Source: Larix kaempferi (taxonomy: Eukaryota > Streptophyta > Pinopsida > Pinales > Pinaceae). From it: a stretch of DNA of 64,000 bases. The notes under the pieces were generated by a model. That model was not told the origin of the DNA. It ran no database searches and saw nothing but the letters and a program-made list of their open reading frames with translations. Both the position numbers and the translations under genes were made by a program. Location: positions 7,139,001-7,203,000 of the forward strand of contig BSBM01000076.1 of the NCBI GenBank assembly GCA_027924585.1. The letters run 5' to 3'. Positions 10,211 to 23,437 of this stretch are shown in pieces (position 1 is the first letter of the stretch; the number at the start of each line of letters is the position of its first letter).

Positions 10211-13200
10211 CATTGCATCTCAAATGTTAACAGCTGAAGGTGTTTGAATTATTGAGTGTTATAATTCTGAGATCACTTCAGTGACTGTTGTAGCAATGAA
10301 ATGATTAAATGCATAGATACGCACAAAATGTTTGGCTAATTGAAGTTTCATATTTCAGGTAGATTGTTTTGGGCATGACAAATATGGGTAAGTCCATAAT
10401 GAAGATTGGAATCTACCGTGAGCAAGAGCCAAACGATATGAGAATAGACTCATGGATAAGCAAATCAATTTCTGTAGAGGACAGAATTGCAAATTCATAC
10501 CTGAATTTAATTATTAATGCCATTGACTGATTAGAGAAATCAAATTTGAATTCTATTGTTAAATGCTGCTAACCGTTTGACTATTTGATAAATGTCCCAG
10601 GAAGACACATTGCAGGAAGACCAGGAGTGATGGCTTGCAAAAGCCAAACTATTTGGGGAAGGACTCCATGCTTTGGAAATGGGTTTCGGGTGAAACGACA
10701 TTGATAATGTCTCAGCCAAACCGCATGTCGGTAAACCATGAGAGTGAGATGGTAAAGCTATGCCAAGAAGGCATGTGAGATATATCTGCAAAATGAATGA
10801 GTATTCTGTGACCCTAGACTAGAACATGCATGTCTAAATTATTAGGGTTAATATGCAGAGCATGCTCTACTTTATTTATATATATCATTTCATACTGCTT
10901 GAGTATGATTAGGGCCTACATGGCTCACATTGGAAAGGGGGTGCACACCTTTTCTGGTGCCGAGTCATGATAGGGTTGTCAATATTGACTACACCCTAAG
11001 GGAATGGACGCATTCCTGGTGTTTTAATACTTGATAGTGAATGTTATGGAATGTGGTTGCGATTTTGAGAAGCAATACTGATAAGCCTGCTTATCCTTCT
11101 TGTGTTGTCAGCCTACACAGATGCCAACTGGTACTACACATTAAGAGGCAAAGTGAAGAAGAGTATGCAGAAGGACTGTATAGGAATTGGCAACCTTTCT
11201 ATGCTCACACTAAATAATACTGGAAGGGATGGTCAAACCCAGGAAGTTGTGTAGTAAAAAGGGGCATCATCCTTATGTGAGTGGGGCGATGTTAACCTGT
11301 AGTCAAGAAAGTCACCTATAAAGTTCCAAAAAGGAAGCACCGATTTGCACAATAGAAGGAGTGGCATCCTTGTATGAATGAAGAGTTGATGTGTGTGTGA
11401 AGGGTTATGGTGCAAGAAGGTGTGGTGACATTGGTGAAGGCATAAAATCTCTATTGGGTCATGTTATCACCTAAACTGTAGTTACCCCTATGGATGTATC
11501 CAGTCATGGATGGCAATAGGGAAGGGAAACTCAAAAGGTGCAACCACGATCACCTCGACCTCCAATATATGGTTGTCACGCCAGTCGAGGCAACCTTCAC
11601 TTTATGTTATCTAGCCCAGACAATAAAGGGGGAGACCCGATCTACTTCCGACAGGAGAGATCAAAACCAAGACACCAAATAAAGTTGTTTCTAAGTGAAG
11701 TAAGGTGTAAGGTTTATCCTAGACCTTAGGATGAAGTCACAAGCCAAGTGAGGGGTTCAAAGAGTATAGCTTTGGTTCATTGTTGATGTGAGAGTGACTT
11801 ATGATGTTTGAAATGAGATCTAGGATTAGAGTACTAGTTCAATGTTGGAAAATCCACTGCCTTGGGAACCGTGTCCAATGCAGGGTAGTTTAGAGGTTGA
11901 ATTGGGGCTAACTAGTACACATGACAAGCTTGACCATGATACATGATGGCATCAAGGGTTTGGTTCACCACACTAAGGTCAAACCACAAGTTAATCCAAC
12001 AATATAAGAAAATCGAATTGACTTGGAGAGTAACCAGTGCCTTGGGAATTGCGTTTAATGGAGTCAAAGTAGGGTTGACTTGTGGTTTAGGACTCCTATT
12101 ACATGAGATAAGTGGGCAATTGAAGTCTTGATGGATGGATAGGTCTAGATCTAGGTTTGACCCAAGTGGACCACAATCCCTTACAACAAGGAATGCTATC
12201 CCCAAGGCAAGATTTGACAAAGTGACACACTAGCCCTAGGTTTTGGATTATTCCCATTCCAAATCCACAAGAATCTCAAGTACCCATGTCCTAGAAGTGA
12301 GTCAACTCACTTCTCCAAGGTGGTGCGACTTTACCCAAGGAGGCTAAAATGTGGGTTAGGAGGGTCAAGACAAGTCCGATGGCACCCAAACTTTAGATCC
12401 GGGTAGGTCAATCAAGTAGGAGTGTGGATCTATAATTTCACGGCAATCCGACGGCTAGATCTTACTAGATCTGAGTTTGAATGCACCAAGTGGTCCAAAA
12501 TGGGGATTAAATCCCTTAAAATGTGGAATAGGGCCCACAAGGTGAAAATCAGAAAAGTAACAATCTGGGGGTATGTTATTTGATGTGTAGATTATGGATC
12601 AAGAGGGATCTCAACTACCCACCACCTAGATCTAGGTCAACTCACAACCACCAAGAAGTGCGCCTTGCTTGGGAAGGGGGTCAAACGGAAGCCAATCCTC
12701 ACCAAACTATAGATCCGGGATGCCGTGGATGCTATAGAGGTGCGTTTTCAATATTATGCCCAACAACCCACTAGATCTAAGTAGATCTGAGAAAATGTAA
12801 AATGGGGGTTTTATCAATTTAAGAGCTATGTCAATGGATTGGATCAAGGTAAGAGAAACAAACCTGTGGATATTACCTGGGTAACCTTGTAGATGCCTTG
12901 ATGATAATTATCTATGCAAACCCGATCAATTTGAGAAGCTTTGAGGTATTTTTCTATGCAATTGATTTAGTCCAAGAAGCCAATGCGCCCTCTCTCCTGC
13001 ACAACAAACGTCAACAATATCAGATTTGATGTAATCAAGAGATAAGACTAAAGCCACAAGAGAAGTAACAGAAAGATAGCATAGATCACAATGATGCTAA
13101 TGATAACCCCTTGATACAAGCAAATGCCAAGAAAGTCGATTTGAAGAAGCCTTGCAAAATCGCCCTTGTTGAAGTCTCCCTCCTGTAGACAAACAATGAT

Positions 13201-13760
13201 TTCCAACAAAGATAGATCTTACCACAAATTCCAAATGCTAGGTTGCAATAGACTTTCCAATCACCATCTAAGAACACCAGATGCAAAGGAGACCACAAGA
13301 ATTTCCACAAGAAAGTTTTTCTATACCAATAATCCAAGAGCCAAAGACCCCTTACAATGAGAAGCTCTCTCCTTTAAATAGGAAGGAGAGGCATCAAAAC
13401 CCTAACCACTTTTTGAATGAGTGGCTAAGATTAAAAGATACAAATGTCTAATTAATGGTTGAGATGAGCTCAACAATAAAATACATGGATCACAAATAAA
13501 ATATTATGTAAGTGGACAAAATCGCCCTAGAAGAGGGGAATCCCACCAAATCATGATGACAAAATATCATAGGAAGCTTATGGTGGGTCCAAGGGGTAAT
13601 TTTATCCCTCCTTGGTCAATCCCCATAACACAATAACCATAAAATAATCATCAATGTACCAAATCGTGCCTCCATGGTCAAGTCGTGGGCCTCAAAAAGA
13701 CCTCAGAAATCCTCAGAAAGTGCCATAAGTGATGGATGCGAGCCTTGATGAAGCTGAAAC

Positions 13761-13880
13761 TGCTGGAGGAGGTGTGGAGGACCCCGATCTATCATCACTG
13801 ATCATCCCATGCCATAATATTGCTGGAGGAGGTGTGGAGGACCCCGATCTATCATCACTGATCATCCCATGCCATAATAT
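13761..13880. repeat. Exact 60-bp tandem duplication
   Basis: Two identical adjacent copies start at 13761 and 13821 with tgctggaggaggtgtggagg. The lack of any difference contrasts with the decayed surroundings and points to a recent duplication, or an assembly artefact. Confidence 0.95.
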
Positions 13881-16800
13881 TGCCTCGGTATCCCAAATCG
13901 ATTTCCTCAATAACCATTTCTACCAATCCTGAAATGCCTCGGGAAGCGTGAAACTGCCCCAAACTGCCTCTTGGAGTGCTTGCACTGCTAAGGTGAGGGC
14001 ACCAGTGTGTCCGGGAGGGGGGTAATATGGTAAAAAAAAGTGGCTGGACCACTCCCTCCATCATCCGCACCCTAGGTCAACCGGATAAAAATCACATCTG
14101 CTCTGACAGGGCCTCCAACAGACCAAAACTACACTGGGACAACCTATTGAGGCTCAATCATCACTGTAAGTGCCCGGAACTGAAAATAAACTGTCTCATT
14201 GGACTCAGAAGGTCCAAATCCATCCAAGATGTGTACTCATACACCATATGAGTCTCTGCATGATCAAAATAAATATCCAATATACCGGAACAGGGCCAAT
14301 AATAATAATCTGTAAATGACCAAACACTGCTGTAAACCAAGAATCATCATCATAACCCTGTAGCTGCTGCATAGAATCATCATGTATGTATACATAGACC
14401 ATATATCATCTATCCATGTCATCATAAGGTCCAACCATCTCATGTCCTATGGTTGACCATGGTCAGACTAGGCCTAACCAAGTCAACATGACCCAATATA
14501 ACTCAGACCATCATCATAAGCTGCTGCAAAGTGTCCAAGGTTAATGCATGCTCTACAACTTATTCAAATAACAATTATAACACAAAGCAATCATTACTGG
14601 TGATCTAAATCCAAATATATAATGTCATTAATTATTATTACTACTCAGGTTAGACTTTCAGGATCATACTCACTTCATAGCTGTGATCAATTTGCTAGTG
14701 AAGGGTGAAGGCTAAAATAACTGGCTAGGATAAGGGATGACTTGACTGACTTAATTTTGTGACACTTTGGCAGGGGAAAGGGAATACACACCATAGTATA
14801 TACTGAATGAGCAACAACACATGGAATGGCTGTGTCTCACAGATGGATGAGTTGTTCAAAGAGGGTTTATTCACCTTCACAGATGCGCACAATCCATAAT
14901 ACAAATAAGGCCAGCAATTGTTTAGATATAGCATTTAAGTTCCATTGCTTTTTGGGCCTGAAGTTTCCATAGCCTTGATCTATGTGTGTTTACAAACACA
15001 TTGCATAGATTTACATTTATTTTAGGCTTTCTGCTGTAGGTGTGTTTTTAAGGCACTTGTTTACCTGAGCACTTCTAGGTGTGTCATGGACAACTTGTTT
15101 ACCTAGGTATTTTTATTTCCAAAAGATATAACATTTTATTTTCATGGCCATTTTCATTTGGCATGCCTTTCATTCATGTGTGTTTAGAAACACATTGCAT
15201 GAATGGGCTTTTCATACAAGATATAGCATTTCATTTTTTCCAGATTTTGTATTCATGGCAGCACCAAAAGTTTCAGGTTTAGCCAACACAACTTTAGTGA
15301 CTAGGGGGAATTCCAAGGAACTCCAACTCACCATAGGTAAGTTTTGTCACCAACTCAGAGTCAAGACACAATAAACAGGGAAGCTCATCCAATACAGAGA
15401 CTACAGTGGGGAAGAGTCCTCCATGCCACTAGTCAAGTAGTAAGTCAGGGTGATAAACTAAAAGGTAGGCAATGGATGGATGAAGACAATGAATAATGGT
15501 GCCAACACTAGCAAGCCAAGGTATGGTGGAATGATCACCTCTATTCTCCCTAAGGAGGGTAAAACCAATGAGTATGAATAGTGAACTTCTAAGTTTGAGT
15601 AGGGACAATATAATATATATAATAAGATCAACCAGGTCCATATCTATATGATCGCCAGATCATGACACTAAGTGCTAAGACATGCTATAAGAATAAATAT
15701 AAAAGCAATATAACCATGACACAATGGTATACCTGCTGAGTCATCTACCTGAATGCTCATCAACCTGTACCATCATCTGTCCTCTGAAACTGCTGCTGTA
15801 ACTCTTGGCACTACTGACTGCTCTGTACCAATGGTATAATGGCTACATCGGTCATCTCTCTGAGTGTCCTGAGACTCAGTCATGGCATGGGGAATACAAC
15901 TGATGTCCACAATCTGATAGTGATCCAATATAGATGCTCATCTCAGCATCTCAAATGTAGGGGAACTGGCTGAATAGTGTACTGGCATCAGAAAAATAAT
16001 GTATGGTAGCCCGGCTACTATATATGTGATAACAGGTCAGCAGTAGGAGGGCGAGCGCCAAAGACTGACTGAAAACCCTGAGATGCCTATGGCTCCATAG
16101 TAAATCCTTGACCTATAATGGTCAGGTGGAGCAGTTTCCTTCCATTGGTCGATGACCCAGACGAATGTGCTGGCTCGGCACTGGAGAGGACCAACCAGGT
16201 ATGGGACTGGTTGGGCACCACCAAATTCTTGGTAAATCCAGCCGATGGGGATGTGTACTGGTTAAGCATTAACTATATCCAAGCCCATAGGCGATTCCAA
16301 GGCTTGCAAAGCAAAGCAGGACCCTGTGGACTAGAGGGGAAACACACAATACAGATAAGTATTCATTTTCATTTATGTCTTGTTTGGAATAATGAAGATT
16401 GCAGGTATAAGTCTTCTAACAACTAAGTTGATACACTATTGTTTCATTGTTGGAAACCTTGGTCATTGCAGGAAGGAAAGACCCTGAAAGACTGTAAATT
16501 GCTGGTAAATCCAGAGAGTAAATGAGTGGGTGATATAAATTATTGAGAAATCCAGGGAGTAGCTGGTTGAACGCTATAAAGTTCTTGATAAGTCCAGAGA
16601 GTGACTAGTTGGGCATTAACTACTGGATATGGTAAAGCAGCGTGTACGCTGGCCCAACACCCCTTAAACAATTGATAAACCCAGTCGGCACACTGGCCTG
16701 GCATTGCCTATTCGAATGATTGTGGAGTAGCCTACGTGCTGGCCCAACATTCATAATTGTGTCCACGGGAAATCCAAGGCTTGCAAAGAAAAGAAGGATC

Positions 16801-17750
16801 CCGTGGAATAAAGTGAAGACATCCAATACATATAAGTATTCGGTTACCTTGCAGCTTCTTGCTTATGAATATACGTGTGTATATGATTTGGTTATGATTT
16901 TCTAAACTCTTGTTTAGAGATAAACCCTATGGAAATAAACTAAACATGTGAATTGATTCAATGTTTGAGTGTAGGTATTGTTGGAAGCAAGGACTATGAA
17001 GGCATCATAGGGATGCAGATGGACATGTGACCATCCTAAAGAGCTCAGTACGAGAAGTAATGAAAGATGGTGCTAGTGAACATGAGTGGGTCATAGCAGC
17101 AAAAGGTTCTGTAGGCAACTATGGAGGAGGGTTCCTAGTTGAAAATCCTTAGACAGAACTTAGACACTAAGTGTCATAGCCAAGAAAGGAAAGTCAAAGC
17201 ATTCACGTTGAAGTGAAAGAGACTAAGGAGCATGAAAGCACAGCGATGGTGTAGCTCCATAATAGAATAAGACTAAGAGGGAGAAACTCCTACTCTTCTC
17301 TTTCCTTTCGATTGATGCATTTATAAAACAAAAGATTGTTGAGTGCATGTCATGGCTGAAAATAGATTGTGTTTAATTGCTTGAGATGAATTGTGAATGC
17401 TGAAATAGCAAATTTCCTGTAAAAGAATGAACATGAATGAGTTCATGTGTATGTGGAAAGCATGAAAGTGTGGAAGTCTCATGAATAAAGCATGGACATT
17501 CCATGTCAATTAGGAAAATAATTGACTAATCTTAATGTTTATGTTATGCTTGTCCTACCAAAGAATTTCCATGATGAATTTCACAGGTAAGAAATTGAAA
17601 CAATTGGTTGCAGTCGGCACAAGCAAGTGTTGCTAGTAAGCAAAGTGTGGTCAGTTGTTCCCATTGACCATGGCAGCAGACTAAGGGCTATTAGAGTTGG
17701 CTGAAAGTCTTCTTCAAACAATTGCAAGAACCTAAGAAAATCTTGGAGAG

Positions 17751-18194
17751 ATGCTCAAGCTACAGAGGCAACAGAATGAGATGAACCATAAGGTTTTGCA
17801 GGACTCTATTCATCTGCAAAAAGAGATAAAAAACATTCTAGGAGCAATTAGTAAAGGAAAGGAAAGTGGATCCATGAAGAAGCATTCATCCAATCGGCCG
17901 ATTAAGAAACGTTATAGGTGGGAAGACTCAAGGGAATTTGAGCAGGAAAAGGTAAAGCAACCAATGAAATGTTGGGGATGTGGAGGAAATCATTGCCTCC
18001 GTAACTGCTCAACAATGGAACATCAAGAGGGTAGCCGCCATAAAGTTTCCAAACTTGTAGATCAGCGGGAAGGTAAAGAAAGGGAAGGGATTGTTTTGGA
18101 ACAATGCCCTCATGCAGAGCTAGAAGGTCCTAGCCAACAAGAGCCGTTTGTGAAGACCAAAGGACTTGGTCCTGAAAACCCAATTAAAGGGTGA
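17751..18194 (+). CDS. Gag-like protein with coiled coil and CCHC zinc knuckle
   Basis: This 147-residue frame is the only plausible protein of the 13.6 kb element. Residues about 1-35 are polar and heptad-like (MLKLQRQQNEMNHKVLQDSI...), suggesting a coiled coil. Residues about 35-70 are basic (KKHSSNRPIKKRYRW). At about residue 79 there is a zinc knuckle, CWGCGGNHCLRNC, with spacing C-x2-C-x3-H-x4-C, one residue shorter than the retroviral consensus. This would be the nucleocapsid part of Gag, which binds element RNA. The capsid region and everything of pol are missing. The ORF ends about 110 bases before the 3' LTR. The start is taken at the first ATG; a longer, now broken frame upstream is possible. 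Confidence 0.65.
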   Translation: MLKLQRQQNEMNHKVLQDSIHLQKEIKNILGAISKGKESGSMKKHSSNRPIKKRYRWEDSREFEQEKVKQPMKCWGCGGNHCLRNCSTMEHQEGSRHKVSKLVDQREGKEREGIVLEQCPHAELEGPSQQEPFVKTKGLGPENPIKG

Positions 18195-18290
18195 AATGCA
18201 GAACAAACCTGCTGTATTTTGAGAATTTTGGACATGTATATAGCGTGTATGTATTCCTAGGTATTGGAACACTGAGGACGGTGTTATTCC

Positions 18291-18303
18291 AAGGGGAGGG
18301 GAA
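18291..18303 (+). other. Polypurine tract of the 13.6 kb element
   Basis: aaggggaggggaa directly precedes the 3' LTR; it primes plus-strand synthesis. Confidence 0.85.
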
Positions 18304-19647
18304 TGTAATGTCCCCCATTCTTGACCCTTATAATATTTGGGCTATAATGTAAATATTGTATGCATATTTTTGTATGATTCCTAGAGTGGATCTCAAGGCC
18401 AAGGCCCCGCTAGTGAACGCTCGATCTAGAAGAGGCAAGTATTTGAAATTATGCTACCCATGTGCTAGTGAACCATGGGAATTGTAAATATGCATCTTAA
18501 TATAAATGCCCACAACTAGCTATGCAATGCAACAAGAGATGAGGGCATGATTTTTACAAGGAATTGGGAGGGAAATCTTCAAACCCTTGAGCCAATCAAG
18601 CTAAGCCAAGTGTCAATGGGAGAACCCAATCAACCCTCAACTACCCATGTTGACCTTTGTACCCAATCATTCAAGAGTTGGTTGAGGCAGTTATTGCCTT
18701 GGGGATTGGAGAGGTATGGTTGTCCAAATTCGAGTATGGGCAAGCCATCCTTCCTAGAAAATCATGCTTGGCTTCTTGGGCAAGGGGAGAGCCACGAAAT
18801 TGACCCTAATCCATTATTCACCTAGGAGTTTGTCTCTCTCACGAGTTGGGAGCTGCTGGGCGTTTTTCCCCACTGATTTTTTGTGTTTTCATTTTTTTGC
18901 CATGGCTGGGAACTCGTTTTTGGTTAGCACAGTAGCTGGGAGAGGAGGGCCACGTTTTGGGACTGTTATGGAGGTCGTTTTTGCCCCAGAACTTCCATGG
19001 ACGTTTTTTCTGAAATCGGATTTGCTTCCCCAGGGTTGAATCCCCATCTACTAGCTTGTTTTTAGTTGCCCACATTTTTCTGAAGCTCGGGGAAACCCCG
19101 TTTTGTGCATCCCACTGTAAAAACGTTTCTCTTCATGCCCAACAATTGTGTTTTTGCTGTTATGTGTATCCATGCTCAGTTTTGAGTTGCTATGTGTTAA
19201 TAAATGCCAGGGTTTGAGTTGGGTAGCCATTGCTTTGGGCTGAACTGGGCTTGAGAGTCCCCTTTTCCTTGTAGATATCATGCCCAGCTCGGGGGTGGTC
19301 TCTGAGTGCTGAAAGAATATAGGCTGGGAAGAGACCTATGGCTAGGAGGAACATTGCAACGACATAGCTAGTTGTTCGAGATAGCATTGCATCAAGATGA
19401 GTATTTTATTGGGTATTTACTTCTGCAAATGTGTTAATTGGTTGACTGTGTTAAATTGAATAACATTCATGTAATATGTGTGTGGATGAGGTTTTCATTC
19501 CGCTGTGCATGTTTAATTGATTTACATCTACACATATGTATTTCTTTGCTTTAAAATCTAATGAATTGGCTGAGTTTTTATGGAAACTCCCATAGAATAG
19601 CATCAGGTTCCCTTCCTTGCATTGGGTCTAAGGGTGGGGACATTACA
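18304..19647 (+). repeat. 3' LTR of the 13.6 kb element
   Basis: This 1344-bp copy is preceded by the purine tract at 18291-18303 and followed by the target duplication gccac. Confidence 0.95.
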
Positions 19648-20640
19648 GCCACAAGCTTGTTCTTGAGATGTCTCATCAAAAACATCCCAGGAGATAGATT
19701 TGTTTATTTGTTCTTCAGTGATGGTTCTAGCAGGTAGAGAGTCTTTTATTTGTGGAAAGAAAGAGAGAATGTCCAGTCCCTGTTTTGTAGTGATCTAGAA
19801 TGGATTGTTTGTCTTGGAAGATGGCTTTGTTTCTAGCAAGCCAAATGCCCTAGGTGAGTATAAGGGGAAGATCCCAATTGCCGTGCTAACATAATTTGTC
19901 CAAGATTACCATGCTTCCTCAATGCTCACTCCTTGCCATTCAAAGTTGTTATTGATCATGTATTTTGATTCCTTCCAAGTGTGGACAACAAAAGGGCATG
20001 AGATGAAAAGGTGGCCCGGTTGTGGTTTTTGTAGAGGCTACACCAACCCGAGACCTTAATAGCTTTGTTTTTAATTTTATCCTAGGTCGGGACTTTATTT
20101 TCCATCACACACCACATGAAAATATTTACCTCCTGTGGGAATTTTGATCTCCATATGCTCTTCCACCACCATTGGGGTTCTTCTTGTTGTGCTGGTGTGA
20201 TCAAATTTTGGTATCCAAGCTTTTGAGAGTATTGACCGTGAGCGAAAACGGTACAAATCAATTCATCAAGGGGACTTAGTTATGTGAACATGTGTACTTA
20301 TGAGGGTATTGAGATATGAGTTCCAATCTGCAACAGAAATTTCTAGAATTTCCATATTGTTTGCATCAGTCCATCCTTGATGCTAGATGGTTGTGGATTG
20401 AGGATTCACTATTTGATTTAGATGGAATATGCCTTGTTGGTGCAGATGTTGTATGAGCTAGGATGGTAAGATGTGTCGATTCTAAATTCCAAGCCATGGA
20501 TATGCACCAACGCGTACTTGAGGACCGTTGTCGGTTTTCCATGCTAAACCATATTTGATAACTAGCATTGCTTTTGATACATCTTTCCAAATGATTAAGC
20601 ACGAATTTCTATTATTGTTGGGAGGGTTTCTGATCCAATC

Positions 20641-22251
20641 TTACAAAGAATCTGGAGCAATGTATTTTTGGCATAGTACCTTGGTCCAGAGACTATATGT
20701 AGTAATAAGTCTCCAACCTGCTTTTGCGGCCAACATTTTATCGAACAAATGTATATTTTTAAGTCCCCATCCTCCCATAAGTTTTGGTTTATTTATTTTT
20801 TCCCATTTGAACCAGGGGAGCACATAATTTTCGCTTTTCCCTGACCAAAGGAATCTAAAGCAGATCTTGCGAGCTTTTTCCAACGTGTATTTCGGGATCC
20901 ATACCAAGGACATCCAATACATTGGAATCGATTCTAGTACTGGTTTTACCAAAACCAATCTTCCGGCTCTAGAAAACCAACGATGACTCCAAAGGTTGAT
21001 TATTTTCTCCAATTTGGCCAACAACCAATTCCAATCCTCCTTTCTGTACTTATTTGGTTTTAGCATAAATCCTAGGTACTTGAGTCCTTCATCTATAGTT
21101 TTTATGCTAAAGGGAAAGATGAATTAATACCTTTGAAATTCCCACACTTACAGATTGATGGGAATAGATCCAAAATGTCAGAGAGCTTTTCTGCATCACA
21201 AATTGACCCACCGCAAAAGATGATAATGTCAGAGAGCTTTTCTGCATCACAAATTGACCCACCGCAAAATCATCCCTGTTGCTCTACAGAATAGATCCAA
21301 AATGTCAGAGAGCTTTTCTGCATCACAAATTGACCCACCGCAAAAGATGATAATGTCATCCACAAATAGTAGATGAGTGATATTGATATTGTTTGAGATA
21401 GCAATCACAATAAAAGTTCCTCTCATTTTGGCATCTAAAATTGCTCTGCTGAGACCTTCAGCGACTAGTAAGAAAATCATAGGAGAGAGTGGGCATCCTT
21501 ATCGCAATCCTATTTTCGATGTAAAGAAAGGGGAATCTGAGCCATTTATTAGGACTGCAAAAGATGTCGAGGTTATACAACTCATTATCCATTTTATAAA
21601 TGGGTATTCAAATCCGAGGTGTGTCATAAGAATCCTTAGGTACATCCAGCTGACTCTGTCGAATGCTTTTAAGAGATCAATTTTGATCACAACTCCTTTT
21701 AATTTCCTAGTTTTGATGTTGTGCATTCCTTCTTGAGCAACCTCGATGGCCTCGTGAATTTGTCCGTTCTCCAGAAACCCAAATTGTTCATGTGATATGA
21801 TTTTTGAAAGTGCATTTTTTAGTATTCTTGCAATTACTTTTGCCACCACCTTGTAAGTAATATTGCAAAGGGAGATTGGTCTATAATCTTCTAAGGTGTC
21901 TGGATGATCCGATTTTAGGATAAGGGCAATAAAGGTAGAGTTTAATGGAGGATGGATGTATCCCCTGGAGCTGGTTTCATCGACCAATTGGAGAAGGTCA
22001 ATTCCAATTGTGTCATATAGTGCCAGAAAAAATTCAATAGTCCATCCGTTAGGGCCTGGACTCTTATCCTTCTGAAATCTGTGTAAGGTTTCTTTAAGCT
22101 CGTCCTCCGAGATTTCCTCCATAAGCTCCATGTTGTCTACTTCATTTACTAATCCAAGAAAAATCTGGGAGTGTTGAATGACCTCTACGATTGTTGCCCG
22201 ATTGTCTTCCTTGAAAAGGTACTCAAAATGAGTTTTGTTCAAGTTTGACAA
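20641..22251 (-). pseudogene. LINE ORF2 reverse transcriptase, decayed
   Basis: The main frame (22251-21499) contains DKSPGPNGWTIEFF, DYRPISLCNITYKVVAK and KIDLLKAFDRVSW, which are RT motifs of plant L1-type LINEs. After an in-frame stop (KIGLR then stop) the frame continues with GCPLSPMIFLLVAEGL and HLLFVDDIIIF, the catalytic FVDD box. A downstream part (21066-20641) has the thumb and connection motifs WSHRWFSRAGRLVLVKPVLE and GGWGLKNIHLFD. Between them a 45-60 bp segment is present three times (21165-21358), which breaks the frame. RT copies LINE RNA at the nicked target. The zf-RVT region below 20300 is recognisable only in fragments. Confidence 0.85.
21165..21358. repeat. Triplicated segment inside the LINE RT
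   Basis: The sequence gtcagagagcttttctgcat, with its flank through caaattgacccaccgcaaaa, occurs three times, starting near 21176, 21228 and 21304. Copies one and two are adjacent; the third is separated by a short unrelated piece (catccctgttgctctacaga). It lies just downstream of the FVDD motif in coding direction. Confidence 0.9.
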
Positions 22252-22569
22252 ATCTTCGAAAGAAGAGATCTCTTAATTGTTAACATTTTTTAGTTGCCAA
22301 ATGGTATTCTGAATCTTTCTTCCTTTTGCAAAGGATTAGAAGAATTTAGTATTATCATCCCCACTCTCAGTCCAAATGGATCTACTCTTTAGACTCCAGA
22401 ATTATTCTTGCTCCTTCGGGATGTGTCTCTTCCTGGATTCAAGGTTTGGAAGTTGATCTTTTGCTTATTGTGATAAGTAGCCACCTCCTTCAGAATTATG
22501 CAGTTTTGTAAGCTCTAGATCCACCTTTTTTAATTCCTGGTCCTCTTTTTCCTTATTGGTCTTGGCCCA

Positions 22570-23437
22570 TTATTTTATAATATTCTTTATTCTGGATAAA
22601 TTATGAGAAAAATGTTGGGAAACATGTGACCCCTCCTCTTGAGTATAGGGGATCCAGTTTGTTTGTATGATCTGGACAACCTCCTCATTCTTTAGCCATG
22701 CTGCACACATTTTAAATGGACAAGCATGTTTTTTTGGATTGCTGAGAACTTCTAGGAAAATTGGGAGGTGATTAGAATCCCCTCCTGAGTCTACCCATTT
22801 TTTCATCATTAGATTTTGGTCTAATAGCCCTTCAACAATTAAGAAACGGTCTAGTCTCCTTGCAACCCCGTTTTCACCAATTCTCTTATTATTCCAAGTG
22901 GGCTTCATTTTAATAGGGTCAAGGTCCAGGAGATGGCCTTCTTGGAGTTTCTGAGTGAAATAACTCACTAAAGGGTCCACCCTTGCTCGTGGCCCCCAAA
23001 ATTCATGGGTACTCAAAGTAAAGTTCAGGTCCCCTCCAATGATTACATTTTCTTCTTTGATAAAAGAGTATTGGGTGAGCCTAATATCCCAGAAACGTAC
23101 TCTATCATCATAAGGCCCATAGATGTTTAAAATTGTGAAGAGTTTGTTCGCAGCTTCCCAATGAATATGAATGCTAAGGCCTGAGGTGAAGCATCAAGAG
23201 CATATGCATTTTACAAATTTAACCCATAGCGAGCCCCCCTGAGTCTCCTCTGGCATCCAGAGAAATATACTCAAAATTTTTGAAGGTGTTTTGCAACATA
23301 GAAGTGACTGCTTCTTTTGAACCGAAAGTTCCCTGGAAAAGAACAACTTTCGACTGGTGGATTGTTAGTAGCCTTTTGATGGCAAGTTTTTTCCGGGCAT
23401 TTTCTAGGCCCCTGCAATTTAGAGATAAAATCTTCAT
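22570..23437 (-). pseudogene. LINE ORF2 endonuclease domain, decayed
   Basis: The N-terminal part (23437-23219) starts MKILSLNCRGL, the conserved Asn-bearing motif of APE-type endonucleases that nick the target. The C-terminal part (from about 23030, frame 22570-23016) contains GGDLNFTL, then RRLDRFLIVEGL and GGDSNHLPIFLEV. Two catalytic positions look lost: the usual QET motif reads QGT (VLFQGTFGS), and the terminal SDH motif reads SNH. Both can be explained by G-to-A changes. A stop follows DSGGLAMG, and no clean frame bridges 23040-23218. The domain is the first part of ORF2, upstream of the RT. Confidence 0.75.

Larger units (their letters stand above)
8176..17600. other. Long internal region of the 13.6 kb element without recognisable genes
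   Basis: No RT, integrase, protease or RNase H motif was found in either strand. Visible landmarks are an A-rich then GC-rich block at 8270-8390, an AT dinucleotide run (10145-10207), an exact 60-bp tandem duplication (13761-13880), a minus-strand stretch near 13340-13400 that reads like a TATA/leader region (cctatttaaaggagagag), and a loose direct repeat around 16290 and 16770 (both contain ccaaggcttgcaaag). Some of this may be older nested insertions too decayed to name. Confidence 0.6.
6069..19647 (+). mobile_element. Large non-autonomous LTR retrotransposon, 13.6 kb
   Basis: The two LTRs (6069-7411 and 18304-19647) begin TGTAATGTCCCC and end GGGGACATTACA, a perfect 12-bp terminal inverted repeat. 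A primer site follows the left LTR, and a purine tract precedes the right one. The flanks carry an identical target duplication gccac (6064-6068 and 19648-19652). The internal 10.9 kb contains one small zinc-knuckle ORF near the 3' end and no RT, integrase or protease motif, so the element fits the large retrotransposon derivative (LARD) class. By eye the LTRs differ at roughly forty positions, suggesting an insertion that is neither recent nor ancient. It sits inside a minus-strand LINE. Confidence 0.93.
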
